From contig CANRCK010000014.1 of assembly GCA_947629095.1 (NCBI GenBank), forward strand, positions 41,705 through 105,704: 64,000 bases of DNA, given 5' to 3'. The DNA is from an uncultured Clostridia bacterium (lineage in GTDB: Bacteria > Bacillota > Clostridia > Christensenellales > Borkfalkiaceae). Position numbers and translations under genes: made by a program. Numbering within the stretch: position 1 is the first letter of the stretch; every line of letters starts with the position of its first letter. This document shows positions 27,001-36,843 of this stretch, piece by piece. The notes below the pieces were generated by a model. The model did no database searches, was not told the DNA's origin, and was given only the letters and a program-made list of their open reading frames with translations.

Positions 27001-27084
27001 GGTGCACTCGACAGGAGTTGAACCTGCATGGGGTGAACCACAAGATCCTTAGTCTTGCGCGTCTGCCAATTCCGCCACGAGTGC
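27000..27084 (-). tRNA. tRNA-Leu (anticodon UAA)
   Basis: Cloverleaf GCACTCG...CAAGA-CTAAGGA-TCTTG...CGAGTGC, genomic CCA, long variable arm. Confidence 0.96.
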
Positions 27085-27156
27085 TTGAAAACATTTAAGA
27101 TTTTATAATATTTTCAAACCGTTGTCAAGCTAAAACACCACTATTTAAAAAGTTTT

Positions 27157-27750
27157 TCAAGTATTTAAATTTTTGATTTTTACTACCGTTTCAAGCGTTT
27201 TTTTAGTCAAATCATCATAATTTCCGTTATTATGTATGACATAGTACTCTGAAAAATCAAAATTTTCATAATCAAATTGACTTTTAACGCGCGATTCAAC
27301 TTGTTCAATATGCGTATGGTCCCTTTGAATAACCGAGCTTATTCTTTTATCACGGTCACGGAGAATTACTATTACGCCGTTAAATAAATTTTGAAAGCCG
27401 TTCTCAAACAGCAAAGGAACTTCCAAAAATGAAAGTTTGTGGGCGCGCATTTTTAAAAACGCCTCTTCCATTATTGCCGGATGCGTAATGTCGTTCAATT
27501 TTTTTAATTGTTTGCCGTCGTTAAAAACTTTTTGTGAAAGCACGACCCTGTTTATTGTTCCGTTTAAAACGATATCAGAACCAAACGCCTCCTCCAATTT
27601 CTTTACGAAATCGGGCGACGTGAGCAATTCCCCGTAAATTTCGTCACAGGAATACACGGGATAATTCAAACTTTTTATTATTTGGCAAACCGTCGACTTG
27701 CCGCTGCCGATTCCTCCGGTTATTGCAATTTTTATATTATTTTGCGTCAT
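27157..27750 (-). CDS. coaE: Dephospho-CoA kinase
   Basis: IAITGGIGSGKSTVCQIIKSLNYPVYSCDEI. Confidence 0.95.
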   Translation of the reverse strand: MTQNNIKIAITGGIGSGKSTVCQIIKSLNYPVYSCDEIYGELLTSPDFVKKLEEAFGSDIVLNGTINRVVLSQKVFNDGKQLKKLNDITHPAIMEEAFLKMRAHKLSFLEVPLLFENGFQNLFNGVIVILRDRDKRISSVIQRDHTHIEQVESRVKSQFDYENFDFSEYYVIHNNGNYDDLTKKTLETVVKIKNLNT

Positions 27751-30292
27751 ACCAATTTTTACCGGCGTGAAGCTCTACGGTAAGTGGAACATTTAGCTTC
27801 ACGGCATTTTCCATCTCATATTTCAATATTTCGGAAGCCTCCACCGCTTCGTTTTCGGGAGCTTCCAGAACCAGCTCGTCGTGCACCTGCAGAATGAGCT
27901 TTGACTTAAGATTGCGATTTTCCAAAGTTTTGCAGACATTTATCATTGCTATTTTAATTATGTCGGCGCTTGATCCCTGCAAGGGCATATTCATTGCGGC
28001 GCGTTCGCCAAATTGTCTGAGAGTATAATTTGATGATTTAAGCTCGGGAATGACGCGTCTCCTGCCCGTAAGTGTTGAAACATAACCGTGCTCATAGGCA
28101 AACTCAACGTTTTTGTTCATATATTCTTTTACGGCGCTGTAAGTTTCAAAATATTTTTGGATATATTCCTTTGCTCTGCCTACGGGAATATTCAGATTTT
28201 TTGCAAGCCCGAATTCGCTGATGCCGTAGATTATCCCGAAATTTACAGCTTTTGCCTCCCTGCGCATTGTCGGCGTGACTTCGCTCAAATCAACGCCGAA
28301 AACCTGAGACGCGGTAACGGCGTGCACGTCCGTACCGGCATTATAAGCCTCGATAAGCTCTTTGCAACCCGAAAAATGCGCCAAAAGCCGCAGCTCTATC
28401 TGCGAATAGTCTGCATCGATGAACACACAGCCTTCGTGAGGCACAAAAATTTTGCGTAGCTCCCTGCCTTCTTCCTCACGTATGGGAATATTCTGGAGAT
28501 TGGGATTTGAACTTGAAAGTCTGCCCGTAGCGGTAAGAGTTTGGTGATAAGTTGTATGAACTACGCCTCTTTTATCTATCAGGGGAAGCAATCCGTCGCA
28601 GTATGTGGAGCGAAGTTTTTGGTAAAGCCTGTATTTTAATACGTCGGCTACTACCGGCGCCTTGTCCACAAGTTTTTCCAATACCTCCGCACTTGTTGAA
28701 AATTTGCCTGTTTTTTTCTTTTTGACCTCGGTCAAACCGAGCTTTTCGTACAAAACCTCGGCAAGCTTTGAAGGTGAATTTATGTTGAATTCGCAGTCGC
28801 AAGCTTTATAGATTTTAAATCGAAGGTCTTCTGCCTGACCGTAAAACTTTTTGGAAAGCTCGTTCAACCCATCAACGCTTACTCTTACGCCCGTCTTTTC
28901 CATATTATATAGAACTTTTACAAGCGGCTTTTCAACTTCTCTGTAAAGCGAAAAAACGTTCTGGCTGCTCATCTCTTCAACATAGCGCTTGAACAGCTCG
29001 TTCAGGGCAAATGCGCGGAAGTTGTAATCGTACAGATAATAATTTAAAAGTCCCTTTAAGTCAAAGTTTGCCGCGCTGCTGTCGCACAAATATTTTGCCA
29101 CGGAAACGTCGTTGTAATCACACTTCGCCTCTATTTCAAACTCTTCGAGAATATGCATTGCAGCTTTGAAATCGTATGTTAAAATTATGTTTTCGGGCAC
29201 TTCAAAAAGCGCTTTGAGTATTGCGTTATAATCGTTGTAACTTACGGCTACGTCCTGTAAATTTTCCTGCATCTTTATGGAAATTTCTCTGCCGCCGACG
29301 TAAATTTCCATTGCGCCCGGCTCTAAAATTACCGAAATCTCTCTGTTTTCAGCCAAAATTTGCGCAATTTCGAAATATGAACCGCACTCTGTTTTTGCGG
29401 GATAATTAACCGTATTCTGCTCGGATTCCTCCCCGGATTGCTCTTCGAAAATATCCAAACTCAAAAGACTTTTAAACTCAAACTCCGCAAACATACTTTT
29501 AACGTCGCCGTTGAATTTTTTGGGAGCTATACAATCTTCAAGCCGTAAATCTATTTCACAGTTCCTGTCTATAGTGGCGAGCTTATATGAAAGATATGCA
29601 ATTTCGCGGTTAGCCTCGAATTTCTGCTTAACGCTGCCTTTTAAATTTTCAAGATTTGCATAAACGCCGTCAAGAGAACCGTAGGTCTTGAGCAACTCAA
29701 TCGCAGTTTTTTCACCGATTCCGGGAATGCCCGGGATGTTATCCGATTTATCCCCCATAAAAGATTTTAAATCGATTACCTGCTTCGGTTCAATCCCTAT
29801 TTCGGCCTTAAAATTCTCCATAGAAAGGTGCAAAATATCGCTCACGCCTTTTTTTGTATAGCATACGTCGGTATTTTCATCCACAAGCTGGTAGCTGTCC
29901 CTGTCGCCCGTGTAGATATAGCTGCGCACATTGAACTTTTTTGAGAGTGTGCCCAAAATATCGTCCGCCTCTATCCCCTCTAGCCCGCAAGTGGCAATTT
30001 TCATTGCTGAAAGCAAATTTTTGAGCGGTTCAAGTTGAACGACAAGATCTTCCGGCATAGGTTTGCGAGTTGCCTTGTAGCCGTCGTACATCTTATGTCT
30101 GAAAGTTGGCGCTTTCATGTCAAACGCCACGACGATATATTCGGGATTAACGTCGCCGAGAATTTTAAAAAGCAGCTTAATAAATCCAAAAACCGCATTT
30201 GTGGGCATCCCGCTCTTGGTGGTAAACACCGGAGTTGCATAGTAAGCCCTGTTTAAAAGGCTGTTGCCGTCTATCAAAACCATCTTTTCCAT
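27737..30292 (-). CDS. polA: DNA polymerase I (5'-3' exonuclease + polymerase; 3'-5' exonuclease domain apparently degenerate)
   Basis: VLIDGNSLLNRAYYA; GDKSDNIPGIPGIGEKTA; DADYSQIELRLLAHFSG; RREAKAVNFGIIYG; LQVHDELVLEAP. Confidence 0.97.
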   Translation of the reverse strand: MEKMVLIDGNSLLNRAYYATPVFTTKSGMPTNAVFGFIKLLFKILGDVNPEYIVVAFDMKAPTFRHKMYDGYKATRKPMPEDLVVQLEPLKNLLSAMKIATCGLEGIEADDILGTLSKKFNVRSYIYTGDRDSYQLVDENTDVCYTKKGVSDILHLSMENFKAEIGIEPKQVIDLKSFMGDKSDNIPGIPGIGEKTAIELLKTYGSLDGVYANLENLKGSVKQKFEANREIAYLSYKLATIDRNCEIDLRLEDCIAPKKFNGDVKSMFAEFEFKSLLSLDIFEEQSGEESEQNTVNYPAKTECGSYFEIAQILAENREISVILEPGAMEIYVGGREISIKMQENLQDVAVSYNDYNAILKALFEVPENIILTYDFKAAMHILEEFEIEAKCDYNDVSVAKYLCDSSAANFDLKGLLNYYLYDYNFRAFALNELFKRYVEEMSSQNVFSLYREVEKPLVKVLYNMEKTGVRVSVDGLNELSKKFYGQAEDLRFKIYKACDCEFNINSPSKLAEVLYEKLGLTEVKKKKTGKFSTSAEVLEKLVDKAPVVADVLKYRLYQKLRSTYCDGLLPLIDKRGVVHTTYHQTLTATGRLSSSNPNLQNIPIREEEGRELRKIFVPHEGCVFIDADYSQIELRLLAHFSGCKELIEAYNAGTDVHAVTASQVFGVDLSEVTPTMRREAKAVNFGIIYGISEFGLAKNLNIPVGRAKEYIQKYFETYSAVKEYMNKNVEFAYEHGYVSTLTGRRRVIPELKSSNYTLRQFGERAAMNMPLQGSSADIIKIAMINVCKTLENRNLKSKLILQVHDELVLEAPENEAVEASEILKYEMENAVKLNVPLTVELHAGKNWYDAK

Positions 30293-30388
30293 AAGTACAA
30301 TTTTACCACTTTACTTAATTAAAATCAACGATAAAATCAAAAACGCTTGATTTTTGTTGTTTTATATTATATAATTAAAAAGCTGAAT

Positions 30389-30475
30389 GCCGCTGTGGTG
30401 GAATTGGCAGACGCGCTGGACTCAAAATCCAGTGGTAGCGATACCGTGTCGGTTCGACCCCGACCAGCGGCACCA
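30389..30475 (+). tRNA. tRNA-Leu (anticodon CAA)
   Basis: GCCGCTG...CTGGA-CTCAAAA-TCCAG...CAGCGGCACCA. Confidence 0.96.
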
Positions 30476-30478
30476 AAA

Positions 30479-30508
30479 AGAGACAACCTTTTCAGGTTGT
30501 CTCTTTTG
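30479..30508 (+). terminator. Rho-independent terminator after tRNA-Leu
   Basis: AGAGACAACCT-TTTC-AGGTTGTCTCTTTT. Confidence 0.85.
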
Positions 30509-30541
30509 CCTTATTGACGCAGTTGAATGCCTCATTGAAAT

Positions 30542-30979
30542 TTATTTTTCAATGTTTTTATAACTAATGGTAATATGTCCTATCCCGAAAATCAACGAAC
30601 AAATCATAAGAGTGATTGACAGCACCATAATACCGCTAAATGCAAAAATAACGGTGGGTGTTATGGAGAGCCAAAGCATTTTTGCCTTACCGCGCCCTTT
30701 TCGATAGATAATCCACCCCAATAGATATAGCGCAAGCAACGCTCCATTGACAGATAGATAAACAATGAGGGCGGAAGCGAACCAAAAATCAAAATAGGTG
30801 TACGGGATATTAAAAATCATAAATAACATACAGCCATAGCGTCCGATTTGCTCCACAACAAGGATAACCTTATTATTAAATCGATTTTCAAACGCTCCTT
30901 TGTCTAAAACTGCGCTGATGATATTCGGTATCAAGATGATTGCAACCGCAATCAACCCGTAATAATTAAACCAACCCAT
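30542..30979 (-). CDS. Predicted membrane protein, unknown function
   Basis: 145-aa ORF with multiple hydrophobic helices. Confidence 0.55.
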   Translation of the reverse strand: MGWFNYYGLIAVAIILIPNIISAVLDKGAFENRFNNKVILVVEQIGRYGCMLFMIFNIPYTYFDFWFASALIVYLSVNGALLALYLLGWIIYRKGRGKAKMLWLSITPTVIFAFSGIMVLSITLMICSLIFGIGHITISYKNIEK

Positions 30980-31012
30980 AACTCGCCAAATTGATATTTA
31001 TCTTACGTTGTC

Positions 31013-31231
31013 TTATTTTTTCGATTGCGAATTGATATGTGATACAAGAATAAAAGCAAGCAAGCCCCAAATTACCATTGTTAGCAACAAAATAACCGCA
31101 ACCGAAAAATCTGCGCTTATAACTCCTGCAAAAATACAAATTGCAACTATACAACACGCCAATGCGCATAAGCTTGAAATAAGAACGCAGATTGTCATTG
31201 CTATAAGAATAATAAAAGCTTTCTTGTCCAT
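31013..31231 (-). CDS. Small predicted membrane protein, unknown function
   Basis: 72-aa ORF with two hydrophobic helices. Confidence 0.4.
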   Translation of the reverse strand: MDKKAFIILIAMTICVLISSLCALACCIVAICIFAGVISADFSVAVILLLTMVIWGLLAFILVSHINSQSKK

Positions 31232-31348
31232 AATATTCTCCCACTCACGTTTATTGTATTAAGATTATAGCACAACAATGCAAACAAAATCAAGACCGAG
31301 TGTTAAGACTTAATTTACAAACCGGCATTTATGTGTTAAACTGAAAAT

Positions 31349-33442
31349 ATGAAAAAGTTTGTAAATGTGCGACTACATGTTATTGCCGCCCTCTCCGTTT
31401 GTTTGGGAATCGGGCTGGGTATTTTGTTGTATTTTTACAATCTCAATTCAGCTTGGTCATTGCTTGCAATCTTGCCTGCGGCAATAACTATATTAATTTG
31501 TGCGGTGGCTAAACGAAATATCTTTAAGCCTTTGGCGTTTGTGATTTTTCCAATCCTTTTATTGGTCGGCGGCGCTTTCAATTCCTATTACGCCCTTTCA
31601 CGGTTTGATTACTGTGAAGCTTCCGAAACAAAGGCATACTCAATCCACGGCACCGTAAAAGAAAAGGGCAAAACCGCATCGGGCGAATACATAATCATTT
31701 CAAAAATCACTTTGAACGGCAAAAAAATCAATGGCAATGCATACGTATATCTTTCACCGACATACGGTGAACTCTGCTATGAGGGATATACCGTTGATTT
31801 TACTGCTGAACTTGAAAAAATTGCGCCCTTTCAATACGGCTCCATTTCAAGCTACGCCGAACAGAACGTTAAATATCGCACGGCGGTATACGCCGGACTT
31901 CATTCAACTTACGGATTTTCGCTTTTCGGAAGCGCCCGCGCGGCAATCAGGAACACGCTGTTTTCAAATCTGGATGAAAATACGGCAGCCATTTCATACG
32001 CCATGCTTACGGGTAATACCGAACAGGTTGACCAAACTGCGCTCGACAGCTTCCGCTACGGAGGCGTAGCGCATATCTTTGCAGTTTCGGGGTTGCACAT
32101 AGGCATAATTTTCGGTACAATTTCATTTATACTCAAAAAATTGCGGATCAACATCTATGCCGCTGCAATTATAAGCCTTGCAACTGTGTTCCTATATTCG
32201 GCTCTGTGCGGGTTTACTCTGTCGTCCCTGCGTGCAGCCATAATGTGCACCATTGCCAAAATTGCAAACTTGGTTTACAAACAGTATGACGGTTTGAATT
32301 CGCTCGGCGTTGCGGTCGTAATTATTTTGAGTATAACCCCGCTCAGCCTGACATCGGTTGGGTTCCAACTTTCGGTATGCGCTATAGGCGGGATTTATTG
32401 CTTTTCAAAACTGATTGAAAAGCTGCTTGGAAAAATAAAACTTCCTTCACCCATATGTTCGGCAATAGGCGCTTCGCTGGGCGCCCAACTCGGCACGTTG
32501 CCCATAATGCTTGCAAATTTCGGATACATAAGCGGCGCGGGGCTACTTTTGAATATAGTTGTTTTGCCAATCATTTCGGTTATATTCGTAATAATATTTT
32601 TATCCGTAGCCGCGTGCACCGTTTTTGGTGCGCTTGCCCCTTTAATAATTCCCTACGCAGCCCTGCCGCTTCAGTTTATGGTGTCAATGTTTATAGGCGC
32701 AGGGTTTGAAAATTCGCTTATAAGCGGGTTCGGCGCAGGAATTTTTGTGCCCGTATATTTTGTGTTTATACTTGCTTTAAGCGATAAGCTGAACTTTAAA
32801 TCGCTTACAAGGCTCGTTCTGCTTGCCTGCGGCGTTGCCGTGCTTACGGGCTACGTATTGGTCCGCTATAATACTCCGTTTTCGGGTTATAGACTTATAG
32901 TTTCGGCGTACGGCAATGGCGGCGAGGTGGTTATTAAGTCGAACTCCGGAACTGTTTTGATAGTTACCGACAAAGTAAATCCGTCGAGGCTGCAAACAAT
33001 GCTCGGCAGAAACTATATTACGGATATAGATGCGCTGATTATTCTCGGCGACGAAAATCTTGACGTTTATCCCTCTTTGGATATAGATTGCACTGCCGTC
33101 TATGTCTGCAACACCTATCCGCAGATTCAGCCGTACGGCGATATCACGGTTATTTATGCCGACGATGTTTCCGTTTGCGGGATTGATTTTTCGCTTAAAG
33201 ACAACAACACTCTGCTTGCCACAGTCGGAGGAGTTGAAGTCGGCGTCTGTGCCGAAGAAAATTATTCCTTAAAGAGCTGCGATATAATGATATCCGACGA
33301 ACCTGCCGCTATCGACTTTATTACGCAAGTTTTCTTTACAAACCGTGCGGGAACACTTAACGCCTTCGATTGCGGCGACATAACGTTTAAAATCGGTGAC
33401 GGAAAATTCAGCCTCTTAAATAAAATACCGCCCGAAAGATAA
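31349..33442 (+). CDS. comEC: ComEC/Rec2 family DNA-uptake channel protein with degenerate C-terminal metallo-beta-lactamase-like domain
   Basis: YAMLTGNTEQVDQTALDSFRYGGVAHIFAVSGLHIGIIFG; GFTLSSLRAAIM; QLSVCAIGGI. Confidence 0.9.
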   Translation: MKKFVNVRLHVIAALSVCLGIGLGILLYFYNLNSAWSLLAILPAAITILICAVAKRNIFKPLAFVIFPILLLVGGAFNSYYALSRFDYCEASETKAYSIHGTVKEKGKTASGEYIIISKITLNGKKINGNAYVYLSPTYGELCYEGYTVDFTAELEKIAPFQYGSISSYAEQNVKYRTAVYAGLHSTYGFSLFGSARAAIRNTLFSNLDENTAAISYAMLTGNTEQVDQTALDSFRYGGVAHIFAVSGLHIGIIFGTISFILKKLRINIYAAAIISLATVFLYSALCGFTLSSLRAAIMCTIAKIANLVYKQYDGLNSLGVAVVIILSITPLSLTSVGFQLSVCAIGGIYCFSKLIEKLLGKIKLPSPICSAIGASLGAQLGTLPIMLANFGYISGAGLLLNIVVLPIISVIFVIIFLSVAACTVFGALAPLIIPYAALPLQFMVSMFIGAGFENSLISGFGAGIFVPVYFVFILALSDKLNFKSLTRLVLLACGVAVLTGYVLVRYNTPFSGYRLIVSAYGNGGEVVIKSNSGTVLIVTDKVNPSRLQTMLGRNYITDIDALIILGDENLDVYPSLDIDCTAVYVCNTYPQIQPYGDITVIYADDVSVCGIDFSLKDNNTLLATVGGVEVGVCAEENYSLKSCDIMISDEPAAIDFITQVFFTNRAGTLNAFDCGDITFKIGDGKFSLLNKIPPER

Positions 33443-33458
33443 TCGGACGGAAGTGAAT

Positions 33459-33908
33459 CTATTTGGAATATTTCTTTTCGACGGCAGTAATCTTGTCAAC
33501 CCTGCGCCGGTGCCTGCCGCCAACGAATTCTGTCTTTAAAAATATTTCAACTATCTTTAGGGCGTACCCAACGCCCACCACTTTTTCACCGAGCGCAAGC
33601 ACGTTTGCGTCGTTGTGCAAGCGCGTGAATTCGGCGCAGTAGGTATCGTGACAATGCGCGCAACGCACACCGGGCACCTTATTTGCCACTATTGAAACGC
33701 CTATACCCGTTGAACAGACGAGTATGCCCCTTTCACATTCCCCACTTGCCACGGCTTCCGCAGCCGGCAGCGCATAGTCTGGGTAATCGCAGCTTTCAAC
33801 GCTGTCTGTTCCGAAATCGCACACCTCGTGGTCGTTTTCTTCGAGGTATTTTTTTATTTCGCGCTTTAAGTTAAAACCGCCGTGGTCACAGGCAATTGCT
33901 ATCTTCAT
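33459..33908 (-). CDS. rpiB: Ribose-5-phosphate isomerase B
   Basis: MKIAIACDHGGFNLKREIKKYLEE; GILVCSTGIGVSIVANKVPGVRCA. Confidence 0.97.
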   Translation of the reverse strand: MKIAIACDHGGFNLKREIKKYLEENDHEVCDFGTDSVESCDYPDYALPAAEAVASGECERGILVCSTGIGVSIVANKVPGVRCAHCHDTYCAEFTRLHNDANVLALGEKVVGVGYALKIVEIFLKTEFVGGRHRRRVDKITAVEKKYSK

Positions 33909-34390
33909 TTTATCTCTTCTCCCTCCTTATACTGCGTTATGTAATCCGCTATAAGCGCATCGCACGCCTTGGAGAGCGCGTCACGCGTAATTCTGTACGT
34001 TTCGAGATCTCTTCCGTACGGGTCGGGAACGTCGTATCCGCATACGTCGCGTATACAAAACACGTGCCCGCAATCCTCCAAAAGCTGTTTTTGGCTCTGC
34101 GTCATGCAAATAACAATGGTGCTGGCGCCTATAATTTTTTGCGTAAGCTGGCGCGGAACAAAATTATCTGCTTTAATGCCCACTTCTTCAAGGGCTATTT
34201 TGCTGTTGGGGCTTATTGTACCGCCCACTTCGGCGTGAATGCCGCATGAAGAAACATCCCACCATTTTATTTTTTGTTTTTTTAGCTTGCTTCTTAAAAG
34301 CATTTCAGCCATAGGGCTACGGCAAGTGTTGCCGGTGCATACAAAGAGCACTTTTTTATGCCTGTTCTTAGTTTTCATAACGTTTACCAC
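33905..34390 (-). CDS. Low-molecular-weight protein phosphatase (YwlE-like)
   Basis: VLFVCTGNTCRSPMAEMLLRSK; YDVPDPYGRDLETY; likely start 34378. Confidence 0.9.
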   Translation of the reverse strand: MVNVMKTKNRHKKVLFVCTGNTCRSPMAEMLLRSKLKKQKIKWWDVSSCGIHAEVGGTISPNSKIALEEVGIKADNFVPRQLTQKIIGASTIVICMTQSQKQLLEDCGHVFCIRDVCGYDVPDPYGRDLETYRITRDALSKACDALIADYITQYKEGEEIK

Positions 34391-35369
34391 ACGCTTTAGT
34401 GAGTCTGTTCATAACTCCCGCCATAACGCCGCCGCTTTGTTTAGGGGAAATTACGATTAGCAAATCGCAAGTATTTTCACCCTCGCGAAGCTCGGAGTAA
34501 AGATTGGAAGCCATTTCTTCGGGCGTTGCGCCCAAGCACATATATTTTCTGCCGCCGACAAACTTTTCGCCGTCGCCGTCGCAAATTATACAAGCTTTTA
34601 CACCCTTTGCCGCTTCAAAATCGTAAAGGGCAAGCGCTTTTTCATATTCGTCAGGCGCGAACATCTCCGTTCTGCACCTCGGCGCATAGTGTTTATATCT
34701 CATACCCGGGGAACGAGCAACGGCGCCCTCTCTGTACACGTATTCACCGCATGCGCCAACGGTTTCTTCAACCATTTCGCGGCTTATAAGCCCGCTTCTC
34801 AACACTACGGGAATTTCTCCCGTGCAGTCCAAGACCGTACTCTCTATGCCCCCCGAACACACTCCGCCGTCAAGTATCAGGTCGATTTTGCCCTGCAAAT
34901 CGGCTAAAACGTGCTGAGCGGACGTCGGCGAAACGTGTTTTGAAATGTTTGCCGAAGGTGCGGCAACGGGCAAATCGACATATTTCAAAAATCTTTGGGC
35001 GCCTTCATGCGACGGTATCCGTATTGCAAGAGTGTCAAGCCCGCAACTTACGACAGGGCTGACAGTGCCCTTGCTCTTATATACCATAGTCAACGGACCC
35101 GGCAAAAATTTTTCGGCAAGGACTTTTGCATATTCCGGCACCTCGGTAACGAGATATGAAATATCAAAATCCTTATGCACGTGCACGATAAGCGGATTAT
35201 CGTTGGGGCGCCCCTTTATTTCAAAGATTTTGTTAACCGCCGCCGTATTACAAGCGTCGGCGCCCAAGCCGTACACCGTTTCGGTTGGGAACGCAACCGT
35301 TTCACCCTTTAAAATGAGCAATTTTGCCCTTTTTAAGCTATTTTCGTTTATAGGTAAAATTTCAGTCAT
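34368..35369 (-). CDS. L-threonylcarbamoyladenylate synthase (Sua5/TsaC)
   Basis: LKGETVAFPTETVYGLGADACN; KGRPNDNPLIVHV; PVAAPSANIS; ORF extends to 35426 but probable start is 35369. Confidence 0.95.
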   Translation of the reverse strand: MTEILPINENSLKRAKLLILKGETVAFPTETVYGLGADACNTAAVNKIFEIKGRPNDNPLIVHVHKDFDISYLVTEVPEYAKVLAEKFLPGPLTMVYKSKGTVSPVVSCGLDTLAIRIPSHEGAQRFLKYVDLPVAAPSANISKHVSPTSAQHVLADLQGKIDLILDGGVCSGGIESTVLDCTGEIPVVLRSGLISREMVEETVGACGEYVYREGAVARSPGMRYKHYAPRCRTEMFAPDEYEKALALYDFEAAKGVKACIICDGDGEKFVGGRKYMCLGATPEEMASNLYSELREGENTCDLLIVISPKQSGGVMAGVMNRLTKACGKRYEN

Positions 35370-35370
35370 A

Positions 35371-36837
35371 TCAGAACGGAGGGTCCTCGTCCTCGGGAGG
35401 CGCGTCGTCTTCACCGAGCGGCGCAAGTTCTTCGCCTTCCTGCGGTCTGTTTTTATGACGGCTTTCGTTTTGAGCCCTCTCCTCCATCTCTTCGTTCAAT
35501 TCGGGATTTACAAACTTGGTGAGCTCGCCCCTGAATCTCAATTTAATTCTGCCAAGCCCGCCGTTTCTGTGTTTTGCTATAATCAGCTCAGCCATACCTT
35601 TTACAATGTGCTTCTTTTCTATATCCTCGTCCGTTGCATTAACGTCCGGACGGTTTATAAACATTACTATATCGGCATCCTGCTCTATGGCGCCCGATTC
35701 ACGCAAATCGGAAAGCTGCGGCTCGGCAGATTGGATACGGCGCAACTGCGAAAGCGCAACTACGGGAACGTCAAGTTCCTTAGCCATTATTTTAAGGTCG
35801 CGGGTGATGGACGCAACCTCCTGCGTTCTGTTTTCGTCGCCGTGTTTTTTCCCGCTCTCCATAAGCTGTATGTAGTCTATCATGACGAGATCGAGCTTGC
35901 CGCCGTTATTCGCCTTAATCCTTCTGCACTTGGAAAGAATTTCGGAAGGCGTAACCCTTGAGCTGTCGTCTATATTGATTTTACTGTTTTTAAGTAATTC
36001 GCTTCCCTTTGCAAGCCTTTTCCAGTCGTCGGGTCCGAGCTTGCCGGCAAGCGCGTCGGACATACTCACTCCCGCCGTGCTGCAAAGCAGCCTTTGGATT
36101 ATCTGAACCTCCGGCATTTCCAAGCTGAACACTGCGCAAACGCAACCGTTGTTTACGGCAGCATTTTCAACTATATTCATTGCAAGCGAAGTTTTGCCCA
36201 TGCCGGGACGGGCTGCAATTACTATCAGGTCGGACTTTTGCAAGCCGTTCGTAATCCTGTCGAGCAGGGTAAATCCGGTGGGAACCCCGCGGAAGGCATC
36301 CTTATCTTCGGAAAGCTTTTGGAACTTTTCAAGAACCTTGTCTATACCGTCGCTCTCTCTTATGTCTTTGACGGTGGAACTGTCCTGTACCTGCGAAACC
36401 TTGTAAATTTTTTCCTCGGCAAACCTGATACTTTTTAAAATGTCGTCGCTGGTTTTGGAAAACTCGGCTATTTCTCTTGCCGAACGGATGAGCTTTCTGT
36501 TAACGCTGTCGCGCTTTACGATTTCAAGATAAAATTTATAATTTGCCGCCGACGGCGTGGTTTGGGCAAGCTCGGTAATATACGAAATTCCGCCCGCCTT
36601 TTCAAGGTCGCCCTCGCTCTCGAGCCTGTCCGAAAGCGTGACGATATCGAGGGGCTTACGGCTTTCGAAAACCATCTTTACAGCCGAAATTATATATTGG
36701 TGTGATTCGAAATAAAAATCCTCTTTATCAAGCCCCGCCAACACGTCGGCAAGAATTTCATTGTCGATAAGCATACACCCTAAAAGTGCCTGTTCTGCGT
36801 CCAAATGATTGGGCATTGTGTTTGTTTTGTCTGGCAT
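35371..36837 (-). CDS. dnaB: Replicative DNA helicase DnaB
   Basis: NHLDAEQALLGCMLI; VIAARPGMGKTSLAMNI; LDLVMIDYIQLM. Confidence 0.97.
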   Translation of the reverse strand: MPDKTNTMPNHLDAEQALLGCMLIDNEILADVLAGLDKEDFYFESHQYIISAVKMVFESRKPLDIVTLSDRLESEGDLEKAGGISYITELAQTTPSAANYKFYLEIVKRDSVNRKLIRSAREIAEFSKTSDDILKSIRFAEEKIYKVSQVQDSSTVKDIRESDGIDKVLEKFQKLSEDKDAFRGVPTGFTLLDRITNGLQKSDLIVIAARPGMGKTSLAMNIVENAAVNNGCVCAVFSLEMPEVQIIQRLLCSTAGVSMSDALAGKLGPDDWKRLAKGSELLKNSKINIDDSSRVTPSEILSKCRRIKANNGGKLDLVMIDYIQLMESGKKHGDENRTQEVASITRDLKIMAKELDVPVVALSQLRRIQSAEPQLSDLRESGAIEQDADIVMFINRPDVNATDEDIEKKHIVKGMAELIIAKHRNGGLGRIKLRFRGELTKFVNPELNEEMEERAQNESRHKNRPQEGEELAPLGEDDAPPEDEDPPF

Positions 36838-36843
36838 AGTACT

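Noticed and set aside
27737-30292. Loss of polA 3'-5' exonuclease motifs as a novelty
   Set aside because: Degenerate proofreading domains in DNA polymerase I are well known in several Bacillota
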